Below are positions 1-6,520 of a stretch of 31,129 nucleotides of DNA, in pieces. The DNA comes from a virus. A program made the position numbers and the translations under genes. Positions within the stretch are counted from its first letter, which is position 1. Each line of letters opens with the position of its first letter. The notes beneath the pieces are model-generated. The model saw only the letters and a list, made by a program, of their open reading frames with translations. It was not told the DNA's origin and did not search any database. The stretch lies in IMG/VR virus record IMGVR_UViG_3300011253_000424, positions 1 through 31,129 of that record. One strand, 5' to 3'.

Positions 1-9
1 GAGACTAAA

Positions 10-174
10 ATGATTAAGAAATTTATTACAAGCAGACTAGAAGAACGCACATCATGGGATGGCGCAATGTTGGTTGCAGTAGGAGTGATTGTACTTATCG
101 CTGGCCCATTTGCAAACCTTGCCGCATATGCAGCAATCCTATATGGTGCATGGACTATTTGGAAATCTGAATAA
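10..174 (+). CDS. Small two-helix membrane protein, holin-like candidate
   Basis: A 54-residue protein starts at ATG 10 and stops at 172-174. It has a charged N-terminus (MIKKFITSRLEERTSWDG) followed by two closely spaced hydrophobic stretches, about residues 19-34 and 36-50. Its stop overlaps the next start as TAATG, so the two are translationally coupled. It lies three genes upstream of a spanin pair, which suggests a role in the membrane during lysis. Small proteins of this shape recur in marine T4-like phages as I recall, but I know of no proven function. A holin role is inference from size, topology and neighbourhood. Confidence 0.7.
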   Translation: MIKKFITSRLEERTSWDGAMLVAVGVIVLIAGPFANLAAYAAILYGAWTIWKSE

Positions 175-371
175 TGTTTAGTGGCAAGTGTAAGGAACAT
201 TTAGATGAAGTAGGAATGACAGGTAGACAGCACATGAGGCGTGCTATCAAAACTGCAATCTTGTTACAACTATGTGTGCCTGCACTTGTCATTCATAGTA
301 TTGCTCCACGATATTTTCCAAATACTGCGAGTGATGTTATAAAAAACATACTCAAAGAAAGAGATGAATAA
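174..371 (+). CDS. DUF6356-like small membrane protein
   Basis: This 65-residue protein has an N-terminal HLDEVGMT segment, a conserved-looking H about eight residues later, one hydrophobic helix (about residues 25-45) and an IHSIAPRYF stretch, then a short charged tail. The order HL-x-E-V-G-M-T / H / hydrophobic / H-x-x-P-x-x-F / T-x-S matches the small family I know as DUF6356, sometimes labelled a capsule biosynthesis protein in cyanophage genomes without proof. Both junctions are TAATG overlaps, so it belongs to one translational unit with the membrane protein before it and the spanin after it. Function unknown. Confidence 0.7.
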   Translation: MFSGKCKEHLDEVGMTGRQHMRRAIKTAILLQLCVPALVIHSIAPRYFPNTASDVIKNILKERDE

Positions 372-745
372 TGGCAAGAATATACATACTAATTTTTATC
401 CTAACCATCCTTGGTGGTATAGGTTACGGTGCATACTACATCTACAACGATACAATGCAACGCATGGCAGTACTGAGAGATAACAACGCAAAATTAGAGG
501 TTGCTCTTGACAGTAAAGATGCTGTAATTAAAGAACTACAAAATAATATGAAAAAACAGATTGAGTTATCAAATGAACTCAACACAAAACTTGCAGCCGC
601 AGAACAAGAAAACACAAAAATTAGAGACAAACTAGCAGAGGGTAATCTAGTTGCCGATAGTCTTGCAGACCCTAAAGTTATGGAACAGAAAATAAATGAA
701 GAAGTCAGTACTATATTTGGCTCCCTTAGTAATTCTACTAAGTAG
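371..745 (+). CDS. Inner-membrane spanin (Rz-like)
   Basis: A 124-residue type II membrane protein: one N-terminal transmembrane helix (about residues 4-24) and then a long, strongly charged coiled-coil ectodomain to the C-terminus. This is the shape of an i-spanin, which spans the periplasm and binds an outer-membrane lipoprotein partner to fuse the membranes at the end of lysis. The partner gene starts inside its 3' end in another frame (about 50 nt overlap), the classic Rz/Rz1 arrangement. Sequence identity to lambda Rz is not visible; the call rests on topology, coiled coil and gene nesting. Confidence 0.75.
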   Translation: MARIYILIFILTILGGIGYGAYYIYNDTMQRMAVLRDNNAKLEVALDSKDAVIKELQNNMKKQIELSNELNTKLAAAEQENTKIRDKLAEGNLVADSLADPKVMEQKINEEVSTIFGSLSNSTK

Positions 746-1076
746 TTGCTCTTGGAAACCAGAAAAAGAAATAGTAACGGTTGACAGAATTGTTAAACCG
801 ACAATTGCGATTGTACCAAAACCAAGACCTGTAGAATTTGATGAACTAAAGGTTAAGGTAATTACTGAAGCAAACGTGCAAGAAGTAATTGAAGAAATGA
901 AGACTAATCAAGGACAGTTTCTTGTTTATGCTCTTGATCCAATGACATTTAAAAACTTAGCAATTGGTATAGAAGAAATAAAACGATATATACAACAACA
1001 AAAAGATATAATCATCTATTATGAAAAGGCGGTAACAGATGAAAAAACAAGTACGATACCTGTCGGGGAGAACTGA
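696..1076 (+). CDS. Outer-membrane spanin lipoprotein (Rz1-like)
   Basis: A 126-residue protein whose first 18 residues are a signal peptide ending in a lipobox (LLSSC, Cys 18), so the mature protein should be a lipid-anchored outer-membrane protein. Residues 32-46 are rich in Pro, Lys and Arg, as in many o-spanins. Its ATG at 696 lies inside the i-spanin gene in another frame, and the overlap encodes the i-spanin C-terminus and this signal peptide at once. It is longer than lambda Rz1 and has a helical C-terminal region (about residues 55-112). Together with the preceding gene it should form the two-component spanin. Confidence 0.75.
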   Translation: MKKSVLYLAPLVILLSSCSWKPEKEIVTVDRIVKPTIAIVPKPRPVEFDELKVKVITEANVQEVIEEMKTNQGQFLVYALDPMTFKNLAIGIEEIKRYIQQQKDIIIYYEKAVTDEKTSTIPVGEN

Positions 1077-1077
1077 G

Positions 1078-1590
1078 ATGGCAAAATTTGATTCATTGAT
1101 GAAGGCAACATTTAATCCACCAAGAAATTGGACATTACTTGAAGAGTTAAAATTTTATTCAGATAATATTACTGAAGAACAAGCAAAGATGTTAAGAGAG
1201 TGTGAAGTTCAAGTGAGCACAAAGCGTAAGGCTCTGCCTTATATTATTACTGTACCAAAGGGTTATGTAACAGACATGGCGTCTGTACCAAGAGGTTGTT
1301 GGGCATTTATTGCACCATTTGATGTTGCAAGAGCAGCAGTTATTCACGACATTATGTATGAGAAAATCAATACACAATACAAAACAGTAAACGAATCTGC
1401 TGCAGCAGAAGATGGGCCTGCAACTAAAAAAGAAAGAGAAGCATATCGTAAGATTGCAGATGATACTTTCCTAGAAGGAATGAACGCATCTGAACCACCT
1501 GTTGCCGCATGGAAGAAATATGCAGCATACTATGCAGTAAGAGCATTTGGTCGTTGGGCAATCAATAGTAGTGCAAAAAGGGAAGTTTAG
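1078..1590 (+). CDS. DUF1353 family protein
   Basis: 170 residues from the ATG at 1078, which follows a strong GGGGAG ribosome site at 1065-1070. An upstream in-frame start at 1039 would add 13 residues but has a weaker site and overlaps the spanin gene. The core VPKGYVTDMASVPR, followed by AAVIHDIMYE and later a KIADDTFLEGM helix and a YYAVRAFGRWA C-terminus, matches DUF1353, a family common in phages and often found beside lysis genes. The conserved T-D-x-A-S and H-D pairs suggest a metal or catalytic site, but no activity is established as far as I know. Confidence 0.8.
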   Translation: MAKFDSLMKATFNPPRNWTLLEELKFYSDNITEEQAKMLRECEVQVSTKRKALPYIITVPKGYVTDMASVPRGCWAFIAPFDVARAAVIHDIMYEKINTQYKTVNESAAAEDGPATKKEREAYRKIADDTFLEGMNASEPPVAAWKKYAAYYAVRAFGRWAINSSAKREV

Positions 1591-1599
1591 GGTAAACAA

Positions 1600-1866
1600 A
1601 TGTGGTTTTGGGTCGTTAGTAGTATTGCAGGCAGTTTACTAGGTGCGGCCTCTACTGCATGGTTGAAGGATACAAAAGCTGGTGTTTGGGGATACAAGAA
1701 ATTTGAAAGTATCGCAAACTGGGCAAAAGATCGTTATGGTATAGATATCTTAGACAAAGAGGATATTGCTTGGAGAACAAAATTTCCAAGTGTCGCAAAG
1801 AAAGTGGACGAATTGGAACAAAGATTGCATGACCTAGAAGACCGTCATACTGATGACGGAAGATAG
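1600..1866 (+). CDS. Conserved marine-phage small protein with N-terminal helix and C-terminal coiled coil
   Basis: An 88-residue protein. Residues 1-20 form a hydrophobic, Gly/Ala-rich segment that could be a membrane anchor; residues 33-60 (YKKFESIANWAKDRYGIDIL) are amphipathic; residues 64-82 form a short heptad-like coiled coil. I have seen similar proteins in marine T4-like phages, always unnamed. It is the last gene of the first + strand block, and the late promoter of the next block begins 37 nt after its stop. Function unknown. Confidence 0.7.
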   Translation: MWFWVVSSIAGSLLGAASTAWLKDTKAGVWGYKKFESIANWAKDRYGIDILDKEDIAWRTKFPSVAKKVDELEQRLHDLEDRHTDDGR

Positions 1867-1893
1867 GGTCAAATTAAGTTGCTCGTCAAAACC

Positions 1894-1910
1894 TTGACTC
1901 TATATAAATA
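1894..1910 (+). promoter_or_regulatory. T4-type late promoter (TATAAATA)
   Basis: An exact TATAAATA lies at 1903-1910, 26 nt upstream of the ATG at 1936 and in the only sizeable gap of this block. This is the T4 late-promoter -10 element recognised by gp55-containing RNA polymerase, and a gp55-like gene is present in this window. A TTGACT at 1894-1899 is too close to act as a normal -35 box. It should drive the exported-protein block. Confidence 0.75.
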
Positions 1911-1935
1911 CTAATAGAACCTAGTCGGAGATATT

Positions 1936-2493
1936 ATGAACAAATTCATACTTGCCGTTTTTATTATAATGTCTACAGTGTCAGCGGCATATTCACAAAC
2001 AGTTGTTGAAACAACTACAAATTCAAAAAGTGATGTTGAAACAAAAGGACGGACGATTGTAATTAGTCCACCACCTTCTGCAATTTCACCAAGTGTTGGT
2101 TCATCTACTTCTGACCTTTGTATGGCAGGGGTATCTGGTGCAGTACAAACACAAATTCTTGGTGTGTCAACTGGTGAGATGGTGAGAGATCAAAACTGTG
2201 AACGTCTAAAGATTTCAAAAACATTATATGATATGGGTATGAAAGTAGCAGCAGTATCTGTTATGTGTCAAGACCCTAGAGTATTTCAAGCTATGATGAA
2301 TGCAGGAACGCCTTGTCCTATTGATGGTTTAATCGGTCAGCAAGCTAAAGATGCTTGGGAGAATCCAGAAAATGAACCACTCAGACCAGATACAAAATCT
2401 AGAGGAGGTTTAAACCTTGATCCAGAGAATCGTACCACTCTTATCGGTGGCGCTGTTGTCCTTGGTTTACTCGCCATTCTCTTGGGCGGATAG
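1936..2493 (+). CDS. Exported conserved phage protein with C-terminal membrane anchor
   Basis: 185 residues with a signal peptide (about 1-20, ending AAYSQ), a Ser/Thr/Pro-rich linker, a conserved-looking core (about residues 60-130; VQTQILGVSTGEMVRDQNCE and MGMKVAAVSVMCQDPRVFQ) with four Cys that could form disulfides, and a final Gly/Leu-rich hydrophobic segment (about 169-185). Similar unnamed proteins occur in marine T4-like phages as I recall. Good ribosome site (GGAG) before ATG 1936. It is the first gene after the late promoter, so it is probably a late product working in the envelope or virion. Function unknown. Confidence 0.75.
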   Translation: MNKFILAVFIIMSTVSAAYSQTVVETTTNSKSDVETKGRTIVISPPPSAISPSVGSSTSDLCMAGVSGAVQTQILGVSTGEMVRDQNCERLKISKTLYDMGMKVAAVSVMCQDPRVFQAMMNAGTPCPIDGLIGQQAKDAWENPENEPLRPDTKSRGGLNLDPENRTTLIGGAVVLGLLAILLGG

Positions 2494-3328
2494 TGTTTAC
2501 GGAACTACTAACAATGCAGCAGTAGGTGGTCCAAACTGGTCAATGGGAAGTGTTCTTCCTGATTACTCAGGACCAAATGTTTCATTACAAATCAATGGTT
2601 TAACATACTACTATGTCATTACTAAAGATGTAGAGTCTGATGCTACTGTTTATGTTCGAAATGAAGATACAGTAAATGGTGGATATATCTTTGAAGAGAT
2701 TGATGATTGGTCTGGTCTACCGGGAAACTCTATTCAAAAGTATTTTAGATTTCCCGGCAGTGATGCTGCACAATGGGGTGATGGTAGTATTAGTTTAGAA
2801 GGTGACGGCACTATTACTGATCCGTCTGTTATTTACTTGTATAGAATGGATATTGGTGAAGAAGACATTATATGCACTAATCCCCTAGCAAGTCCAGAAT
2901 GTCCCGGATATTTAGATGCTTTGTATAAATATTTGTCTACACTAGAAGATGTATCTGTAAATGATCCTTACTATGACGAATGGGTTCAAGCACAGTTACA
3001 ACAAGAAATAGAATTAGAAGACGAACAAGCGGAACAAGATGACGCAAAGCAAGAAGAAGAAGACGATTTAGAACGGAGATTGCAAGTTGATCCAGAAGTC
3101 GGCGGTTTGATAGATACTGATCTACAAGACCGTGTTCTGTATGAACTAGCTGCTCCCTTTGCTATTGAACCATATATTGTAGTAGACTATCCAGAAGTAT
3201 TGGTATATCAGGACACTCTACAAATTGAAGATACAACATTACCTGATAATAATCGAGCAATGAGACAACTAGCATCTGATGCTAAACATTATTCTATGGT
3301 ACGCTCTCAATATGATAGAGAACAATAA
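2417..3328 (+). CDS. Exported acidic protein, TTG start inside upstream gene
   Basis: 303 residues from a TTG at 2417, preceded by a near-perfect AGGAGG at 2403-2408 (8 nt spacing). Starting here gives a clean signal peptide (25 residues, ending FSWA before DSVYG), which any later start would lose. The first 77 nt overlap the upstream gene in another frame, so one DNA stretch encodes both a C-terminal membrane segment and a signal peptide. The body has a WSMGSVLPDYSGPNVSLQ stretch, a possible beta-rich half (to about residue 165), a very acidic Gln/Glu/Asp helix (about 188-220) and a C-terminal region with many Asp/Tyr. Function unknown; it may be a surface or virion protein. Confidence 0.75.
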   Translation: MIQRIVPLLSVALLSLVYSPFSWADSVYGTTNNAAVGGPNWSMGSVLPDYSGPNVSLQINGLTYYYVITKDVESDATVYVRNEDTVNGGYIFEEIDDWSGLPGNSIQKYFRFPGSDAAQWGDGSISLEGDGTITDPSVIYLYRMDIGEEDIICTNPLASPECPGYLDALYKYLSTLEDVSVNDPYYDEWVQAQLQQEIELEDEQAEQDDAKQEEEDDLERRLQVDPEVGGLIDTDLQDRVLYELAAPFAIEPYIVVDYPEVLVYQDTLQIEDTTLPDNNRAMRQLASDAKHYSMVRSQYDREQ

Positions 3329-3339
3329 TGGAGAAACAT

Positions 3340-3834
3340 ATGTTCAGAGTTATCTCGGCTGTTGCATTATTCGTAGCAGCACCTGCCTTTGCCGAAACGA
3401 TTCCAATTACAGGAAACGTAGCTTCAACCTGCTCTATTTACACTGACACTTCTGGTGTATATGGAGTGCCTTCGCCAGACGAACTTAGCACTATTCCTGC
3501 TGATGGAGGCATACATCCTGTCGTAAGATATGATGTAACTATTGCAGACTACTATGTTGCTAAAATCTCTTGGCCTAATCAATTTTCTACTTCGCCAAGT
3601 TTGACTGATGCTGTTAATTGGGATGGAGAAACTTCTGTATCTCAAACATCCAGTGCAGCACAGGCAGACTATGAAACCAATAAAGTAGAATATGAAAATG
3701 TAACAGAGTTTGATCTTACTGTTGCAGGTTCAGTTTGGTTTGAAGTAGAGTCTACAGTAACCTATGGATATGAGAAATCATTTCCCGGAGGCACATACGC
3801 TGCTAATATTACAGCAGAGTGTATTGCAACCTAA
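3340..3834 (+). CDS. Exported pilin/spore-coat-U-like beta protein
   Basis: 164 residues from the ATG at 3340, chosen because a GGAGA site (3330-3334) lies 5 nt before it; the in-frame ATG at 3328 forms a TAATG overlap and would add four residues. Signal peptide about residues 1-18 (ending APAFA). The mature part starts ITGNVASTCSIY and ends YAANITAECIAT: one Cys near each end with beta-rich sequence between, as in pilin-like and spore-coat-U domains where the two Cys form a disulfide. The next gene resembles a small Ig-like chaperone, which fits. This assignment is from pattern only. Confidence 0.65.
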   Translation: MFRVISAVALFVAAPAFAETIPITGNVASTCSIYTDTSGVYGVPSPDELSTIPADGGIHPVVRYDVTIADYYVAKISWPNQFSTSPSLTDAVNWDGETSVSQTSSAAQADYETNKVEYENVTEFDLTVAGSVWFEVESTVTYGYEKSFPGGTYAANITAECIAT

Positions 3835-4205
3835 TGAAATGGTGCATTGCAGCGGTAGTAGCATTATTTGCAGCTACTACCGCCACCGCTCACCAGTGGA
3901 CGCCGACTTATCCTAAATTTGAAAACTCTTTTGTTGAAGGTGTTGTGGTTACTACCATGAAACTGTTTAACAGAAGAGAAGACGTGCGTTTCTATGAAAT
4001 CAATGTGTATGATGAAGAATGGAATCCTATTAGGTTTGCAACTGCTACAAAGGTAGTTGAAATGAATTATCTAGAACAAAAAGATATTGAGATTTATGTT
4101 TTAGAAAGTGACTGTGACCAAATAGAATATATCTGCACAGTTTCAAAATTATTACTTGATGACACTGATAATGGCATTAACTCTAGAATATGTTCAAAGG
4201 TGTAG
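3834..4205 (+). CDS. Exported Ig-like protein, possible fimbrial-chaperone relative
   Basis: 123 residues from ATG 3834, which overlaps the previous stop as TAATG; an in-frame GTG at 3819 is less likely. Signal peptide about residues 1-20 (ends TTATA before HQW). The mature domain is only about 100 residues and reads like one beta sandwich: VVTTMKLFNRREDVRFYEINVYDEEWNPI followed by a charged helix or strand and two Cys-containing strands. The pattern of strands with N-R-x-x-x-V-x-F-Y-x-I-x-V resembles the first domain of pilus chaperones, but it lacks the second domain. Tentative. Confidence 0.65.
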   Translation: MKWCIAAVVALFAATTATAHQWTPTYPKFENSFVEGVVVTTMKLFNRREDVRFYEINVYDEEWNPIRFATATKVVEMNYLEQKDIEIYVLESDCDQIEYICTVSKLLLDDTDNGINSRICSKV

Positions 4206-4208
4206 TCA

Positions 4209-4637
4209 ATGATTAATTATGGATATGTCAGACTTTTCTTATTTGCACTTATAATGGTGCTACTTTATTCTACTGTTGCATTTGGACAATCTAGTTCATT
4301 AAACCTGTCTCTGCCTTCTACAGCAGGTAACTATCAGTCAGATAGTTTTAAAGCAGGTGACTTAGATTGTTCTAATGCAATTGGTTCCGCTACAAATTTA
4401 GAATTTGGCGTAACTGGCATTATTGGCAGAGGATACACTGATCCTCTTGATGGTTATGTTGACTCACGGGTCGGAGACGTTGGTGTTTTTGCCCGTATTG
4501 TTATTCCTTTAGGTCAGAAACCAAAGTCAAGAATTGACTGTAACAGACTTTATGAACTCGAACTGCGTAAGAAACAGTTGGAAGTGATGCGATTAGAGCA
4601 GGAGGTACAACAACTCCGTGCGTTACAATTCCAATAG
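4209..4637 (+). CDS. Exported protein with C-terminal coiled coil
   Basis: 142 residues with a hydrophobic signal segment (about residues 7-26, ending VAFGQ), a short Ser/Leu-rich stretch, a beta-like middle (LEFGVTGIIGRGYTDPLDGY, VGVFARIVIPLG) and a strongly charged coiled coil at the C-terminus (about 112-140, LYELELRKKQLEVMRLEQEV). Two Cys (near 54 and 110) could pair. The middle resembles an outer-membrane beta-hairpin region and the end an oligomerising helix. It follows the pilin/chaperone-like pair by 3 nt and is probably coexpressed. No family recognised. Confidence 0.65.
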   Translation: MINYGYVRLFLFALIMVLLYSTVAFGQSSSLNLSLPSTAGNYQSDSFKAGDLDCSNAIGSATNLEFGVTGIIGRGYTDPLDGYVDSRVGDVGVFARIVIPLGQKPKSRIDCNRLYELELRKKQLEVMRLEQEVQQLRALQFQ

Positions 4638-4649
4638 GAGAAAAACGAA

Positions 4650-5108
4650 GTGTACGAGTATAGAGCGAATTTAGTTAAAGTGGTTGATGGAGACACTGTA
4701 GATGTTGATATTGATCTAGGATTTGGAGTATGGCTGCGTGATGAACGTGTTCGTATTATGGGTATTGATACACCAGAGTCCAGAACCAGAGATAAAGTCG
4801 AAAAGTTATTCGGTCTTGCAGCAAAAGATCGTGTTAAGTCAATGTTAGAAAGTAATGTTATTCTTAAAACATTTGCTGCAAAAGACGGTGAAGATATGAA
4901 AGGCAAGTTTGGTAGAATTCTTGGAGACTTCTTTATTGAGTCTGAAGGTAAACTACTGACTGAAGTTATGATTGATGAAGGCCATGCGGTACCGTACCAC
5001 GGCCAAAGTAAAGATGATATTCATGCATTACACCTTTCTAATAGAGAAAGACTAGTAGCAAAAGGTGTAGTTATTTTAGAAGATATTTTAGATGAAGGAT
5101 TAAAGTAA
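4650..5108 (+). CDS. Thermonuclease-like (SNase family) nuclease
   Basis: 152 residues from a GTG at 4650 with AGGAG at 4636-4640. The SNase signature is complete: VVDGDTVDVDID near residue 10-20 (metal Asp), RVRIMGIDTPESR near 35-46 (catalytic Arg and Glu) and FGRILGDF near 90 (second catalytic Arg). No signal peptide, so it acts inside the infected cell or in the virion. SNase genes are common in marine T4-like phages, where degradation of host DNA is a reasonable role. It overlaps the next gene as TAATG. Confidence 0.85.
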   Translation: MYEYRANLVKVVDGDTVDVDIDLGFGVWLRDERVRIMGIDTPESRTRDKVEKLFGLAAKDRVKSMLESNVILKTFAAKDGEDMKGKFGRILGDFFIESEGKLLTEVMIDEGHAVPYHGQSKDDIHALHLSNRERLVAKGVVILEDILDEGLK

Positions 5109-5353
5109 TGGCTGAAGAACAAAAAGAAAATCAGGTGCAACAACAACCTATTGATATGCCTGAAGGTAAGATGGAGATTTCTCTTCGTGTATTAAGCAAT
5201 GAACTTATTGGAATTAAAATGTCTGTTGATGACATGAAGATGAAATGGGTTGTTATTGGCGTAGGTGCTATTGCACTTATGTTATGGGCAGCAGCATCAT
5301 TCGGTCCATCGCTTACATCGGCATTTGAAGGTGTAGGAGGCTTAGGTGGCTAA
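5108..5353 (+). CDS. Small single-pass membrane protein
   Basis: 81 residues: a charged, Gln-rich N-terminus (1-40) and one transmembrane helix (about 46-68, WVVIGVGAIALMLWAAASF), then a Gly-rich tail. It begins at the TAATG overlap with the nuclease gene and its last codons overlap the GTG of the next gene. It is the first of four small membrane proteins in a row (5108-6444), which may act as a complex or in lysis timing. No family recognised. Confidence 0.65.
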   Translation: MAEEQKENQVQQQPIDMPEGKMEISLRVLSNELIGIKMSVDDMKMKWVVIGVGAIALMLWAAASFGPSLTSAFEGVGGLGG

Positions 5354-5675
5354 AACGTTACAGAAAGACTCTATCTACAATCAATTTGATGAAGACGGTG
5401 ACGGTATTGTAACAGACGAAGAAATGGCAAAAGCAGAGCGAATGCTTCAAATCGAGAATGACGATAAGAAGCAAGATGCTCAAAGAGGTATGGCATGGTT
5501 TGCACTAGCAGGCATGCTTCTCTATCCTTTTGCTATTATTATTGCATCTATCATTGGGCAAGAGACCGCTTCTGGTCTGCTCAAGGATATTGCACCAACA
5601 TACTTTGTATCAGTAGCAGCAATCGTTGCTGCATTCTATGCAAAGGAAGGTCTTGAAGGTATGAAAAAGGACTAA
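5346..5675 (+). CDS. Membrane protein with an EF-hand calcium-binding loop
   Basis: 109 residues from GTG 5346, overlapping the previous gene by 8 nt. The N-terminus has a canonical EF-hand loop, DEDGDGIVTDEE (about residues 15-26; acidic at positions 1, 3, 5 and 12, Gly at 6), in the cytoplasm or periplasm, followed by a charged helix and two transmembrane helices (about 50-66 and 83-100). A single EF-hand joined to membrane helices is unusual for a phage protein. Calcium sensing of membrane state is possible but unproven. Confidence 0.7.
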   Translation: MAKTLQKDSIYNQFDEDGDGIVTDEEMAKAERMLQIENDDKKQDAQRGMAWFALAGMLLYPFAIIIASIIGQETASGLLKDIAPTYFVSVAAIVAAFYAKEGLEGMKKD

Positions 5676-5678
5676 CCA

Positions 5679-6167
5679 ATGGCTGAGATTGAATTCGCTG
5701 GGATCAAATTTAAAGGTGGTAAGATGGTAGCAGTTGCTATGGGTCTGTCTACATTAGTAGGTGGTCTCTATGGTGGCTTTGAAGTCTACAAAGACTATAT
5801 GGATATGAAAGAAATGATCCAAGAATATGTCGCACCTGATCTCAGCGGATTTCAAGAACAGATTTCTGTAATTGAACAGAAGATGGTTAGCACAGAAGAC
5901 TCAGTTATTCAAGCAACTGACTATGCTAGACAGATTAAAAACGATTTAAAAGATGATGTTACTCGTATTGAAACACTAGTAGATAGACTAGAAGATGATA
6001 TACGAGAAAGCGAAAAAGAAGTCAGAGAAATGGTAGATGAAGCAGATATTCGTTTTGATACCAAAAGGGATCAACTCTATGCTGATACTGACAGAAAGAT
6101 CAGAGACGTAGATGAAAGATTATCAGCTAAAATACAAGAAGCACTTGACAATCCTCTAGCGGATTGA
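5679..6167 (+). CDS. Membrane-anchored coiled-coil protein
   Basis: 162 residues. One transmembrane helix near the N-terminus (about residues 16-35, VAVAMGLSTLVGGLYGGF) and then about 120 residues of charged heptad-like helix (from about 45 to 155). Topologically spanin-like, but the true spanin pair seems to be at 371-1076 and no lipoprotein partner is nested here. It may be a structural rod or a partner of the neighbouring small membrane proteins. Ribosome site AAGGA lies before ATG 5679. Function unknown. Confidence 0.65.
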   Translation: MAEIEFAGIKFKGGKMVAVAMGLSTLVGGLYGGFEVYKDYMDMKEMIQEYVAPDLSGFQEQISVIEQKMVSTEDSVIQATDYARQIKNDLKDDVTRIETLVDRLEDDIRESEKEVREMVDEADIRFDTKRDQLYADTDRKIRDVDERLSAKIQEALDNPLAD

Positions 6168-6173
6168 TATGAT
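6145..6173 (+). promoter_or_regulatory. Candidate host-type promoter (TTGACA-17-TATGAT)
   Basis: TTGACA at 6145-6150 and TATGAT at 6168-6173 with a 17 nt spacer, overlapping the end of the upstream coiled-coil gene and 38 nt before the GTG at 6211. Only one mismatch from the bacterial housekeeping consensus. The overlapping GATAAATA (6171-6178) is one base from a late promoter, so this short gene could be read at two stages. Confidence 0.5.
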
Positions 6174-6210
6174 AAATAGTTCGCTATATTAATAAAAAAG
6201 GAGGATATAA

Positions 6211-6444
6211 GTGGATATTATTACTAATGTAAAGGGTTGGGTTGGCAAAATTGCTGAACTTGGCGTAAGTCTTCTTGCTCTTACAATCGTAGCAGAACTG
6301 CTTGGTCTCGGTTCTGTACCATTTATGCCAGAAGGCGTAAGTGTAATCACAAATGTTACAGGCGTAGTTGATGGACTTGGTTCATCTGGTCTTGTAGGAT
6401 TGCTTGCTGTTTGGGTCCTTTGGGCCATCTGGCAACGTCGATAA
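6211..6444 (+). CDS. Small hydrophobic membrane protein
   Basis: 77 residues from GTG 6211 with a strong GGAGG site (6201-6205). Two hydrophobic segments (about 13-34 and 57-75) separated by a Gly/Val-rich, weakly polar loop, ending in a basic tail (WQRR). It is the last gene before a strong terminator and may have its own promoter. It could be a holin or antiholin, but nothing in the sequence decides this. Confidence 0.6.
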   Translation: MDIITNVKGWVGKIAELGVSLLALTIVAELLGLGSVPFMPEGVSVITNVTGVVDGLGSSGLVGLLAVWVLWAIWQRR

Positions 6445-6463
6445 TTATTTCATAAGAATATTT

Positions 6464-6493
6464 AAGGGGGGCTATTTCAGTCCCCCTTTTTTT
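6464..6493 (+). terminator. Rho-independent terminator
   Basis: AAGGGGGG, a short loop, CCCCC and a run of seven T (6487-6493). It ends the long + strand block just after the gene at 6211-6444. The following synthetase gene therefore needs its own promoter or readthrough; I see no convincing promoter between 6494 and 6520. Confidence 0.85.
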
Positions 6494-6520
6494 GAACTTA
6501 ACTTTAACAGAGAGTAGCAA

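Noticed and set aside
2924-2931. TATAAATA inside the exported-protein gene
   Set aside because: It lies in the middle of a coding region with no gene start nearby; chance is likely in AT-rich DNA. The same holds for 6668-6675.
1936-4637. Curli (CsgG/CsgF/CsgE) secretion genes
   Set aside because: The exported proteins do not show the sequence features of these families; only a general likeness in being secreted.
5679-6167. A second inner-membrane spanin
   Set aside because: Topology fits, but no outer-membrane lipoprotein gene is nested or adjacent, and a complete spanin pair exists at 371-1076.
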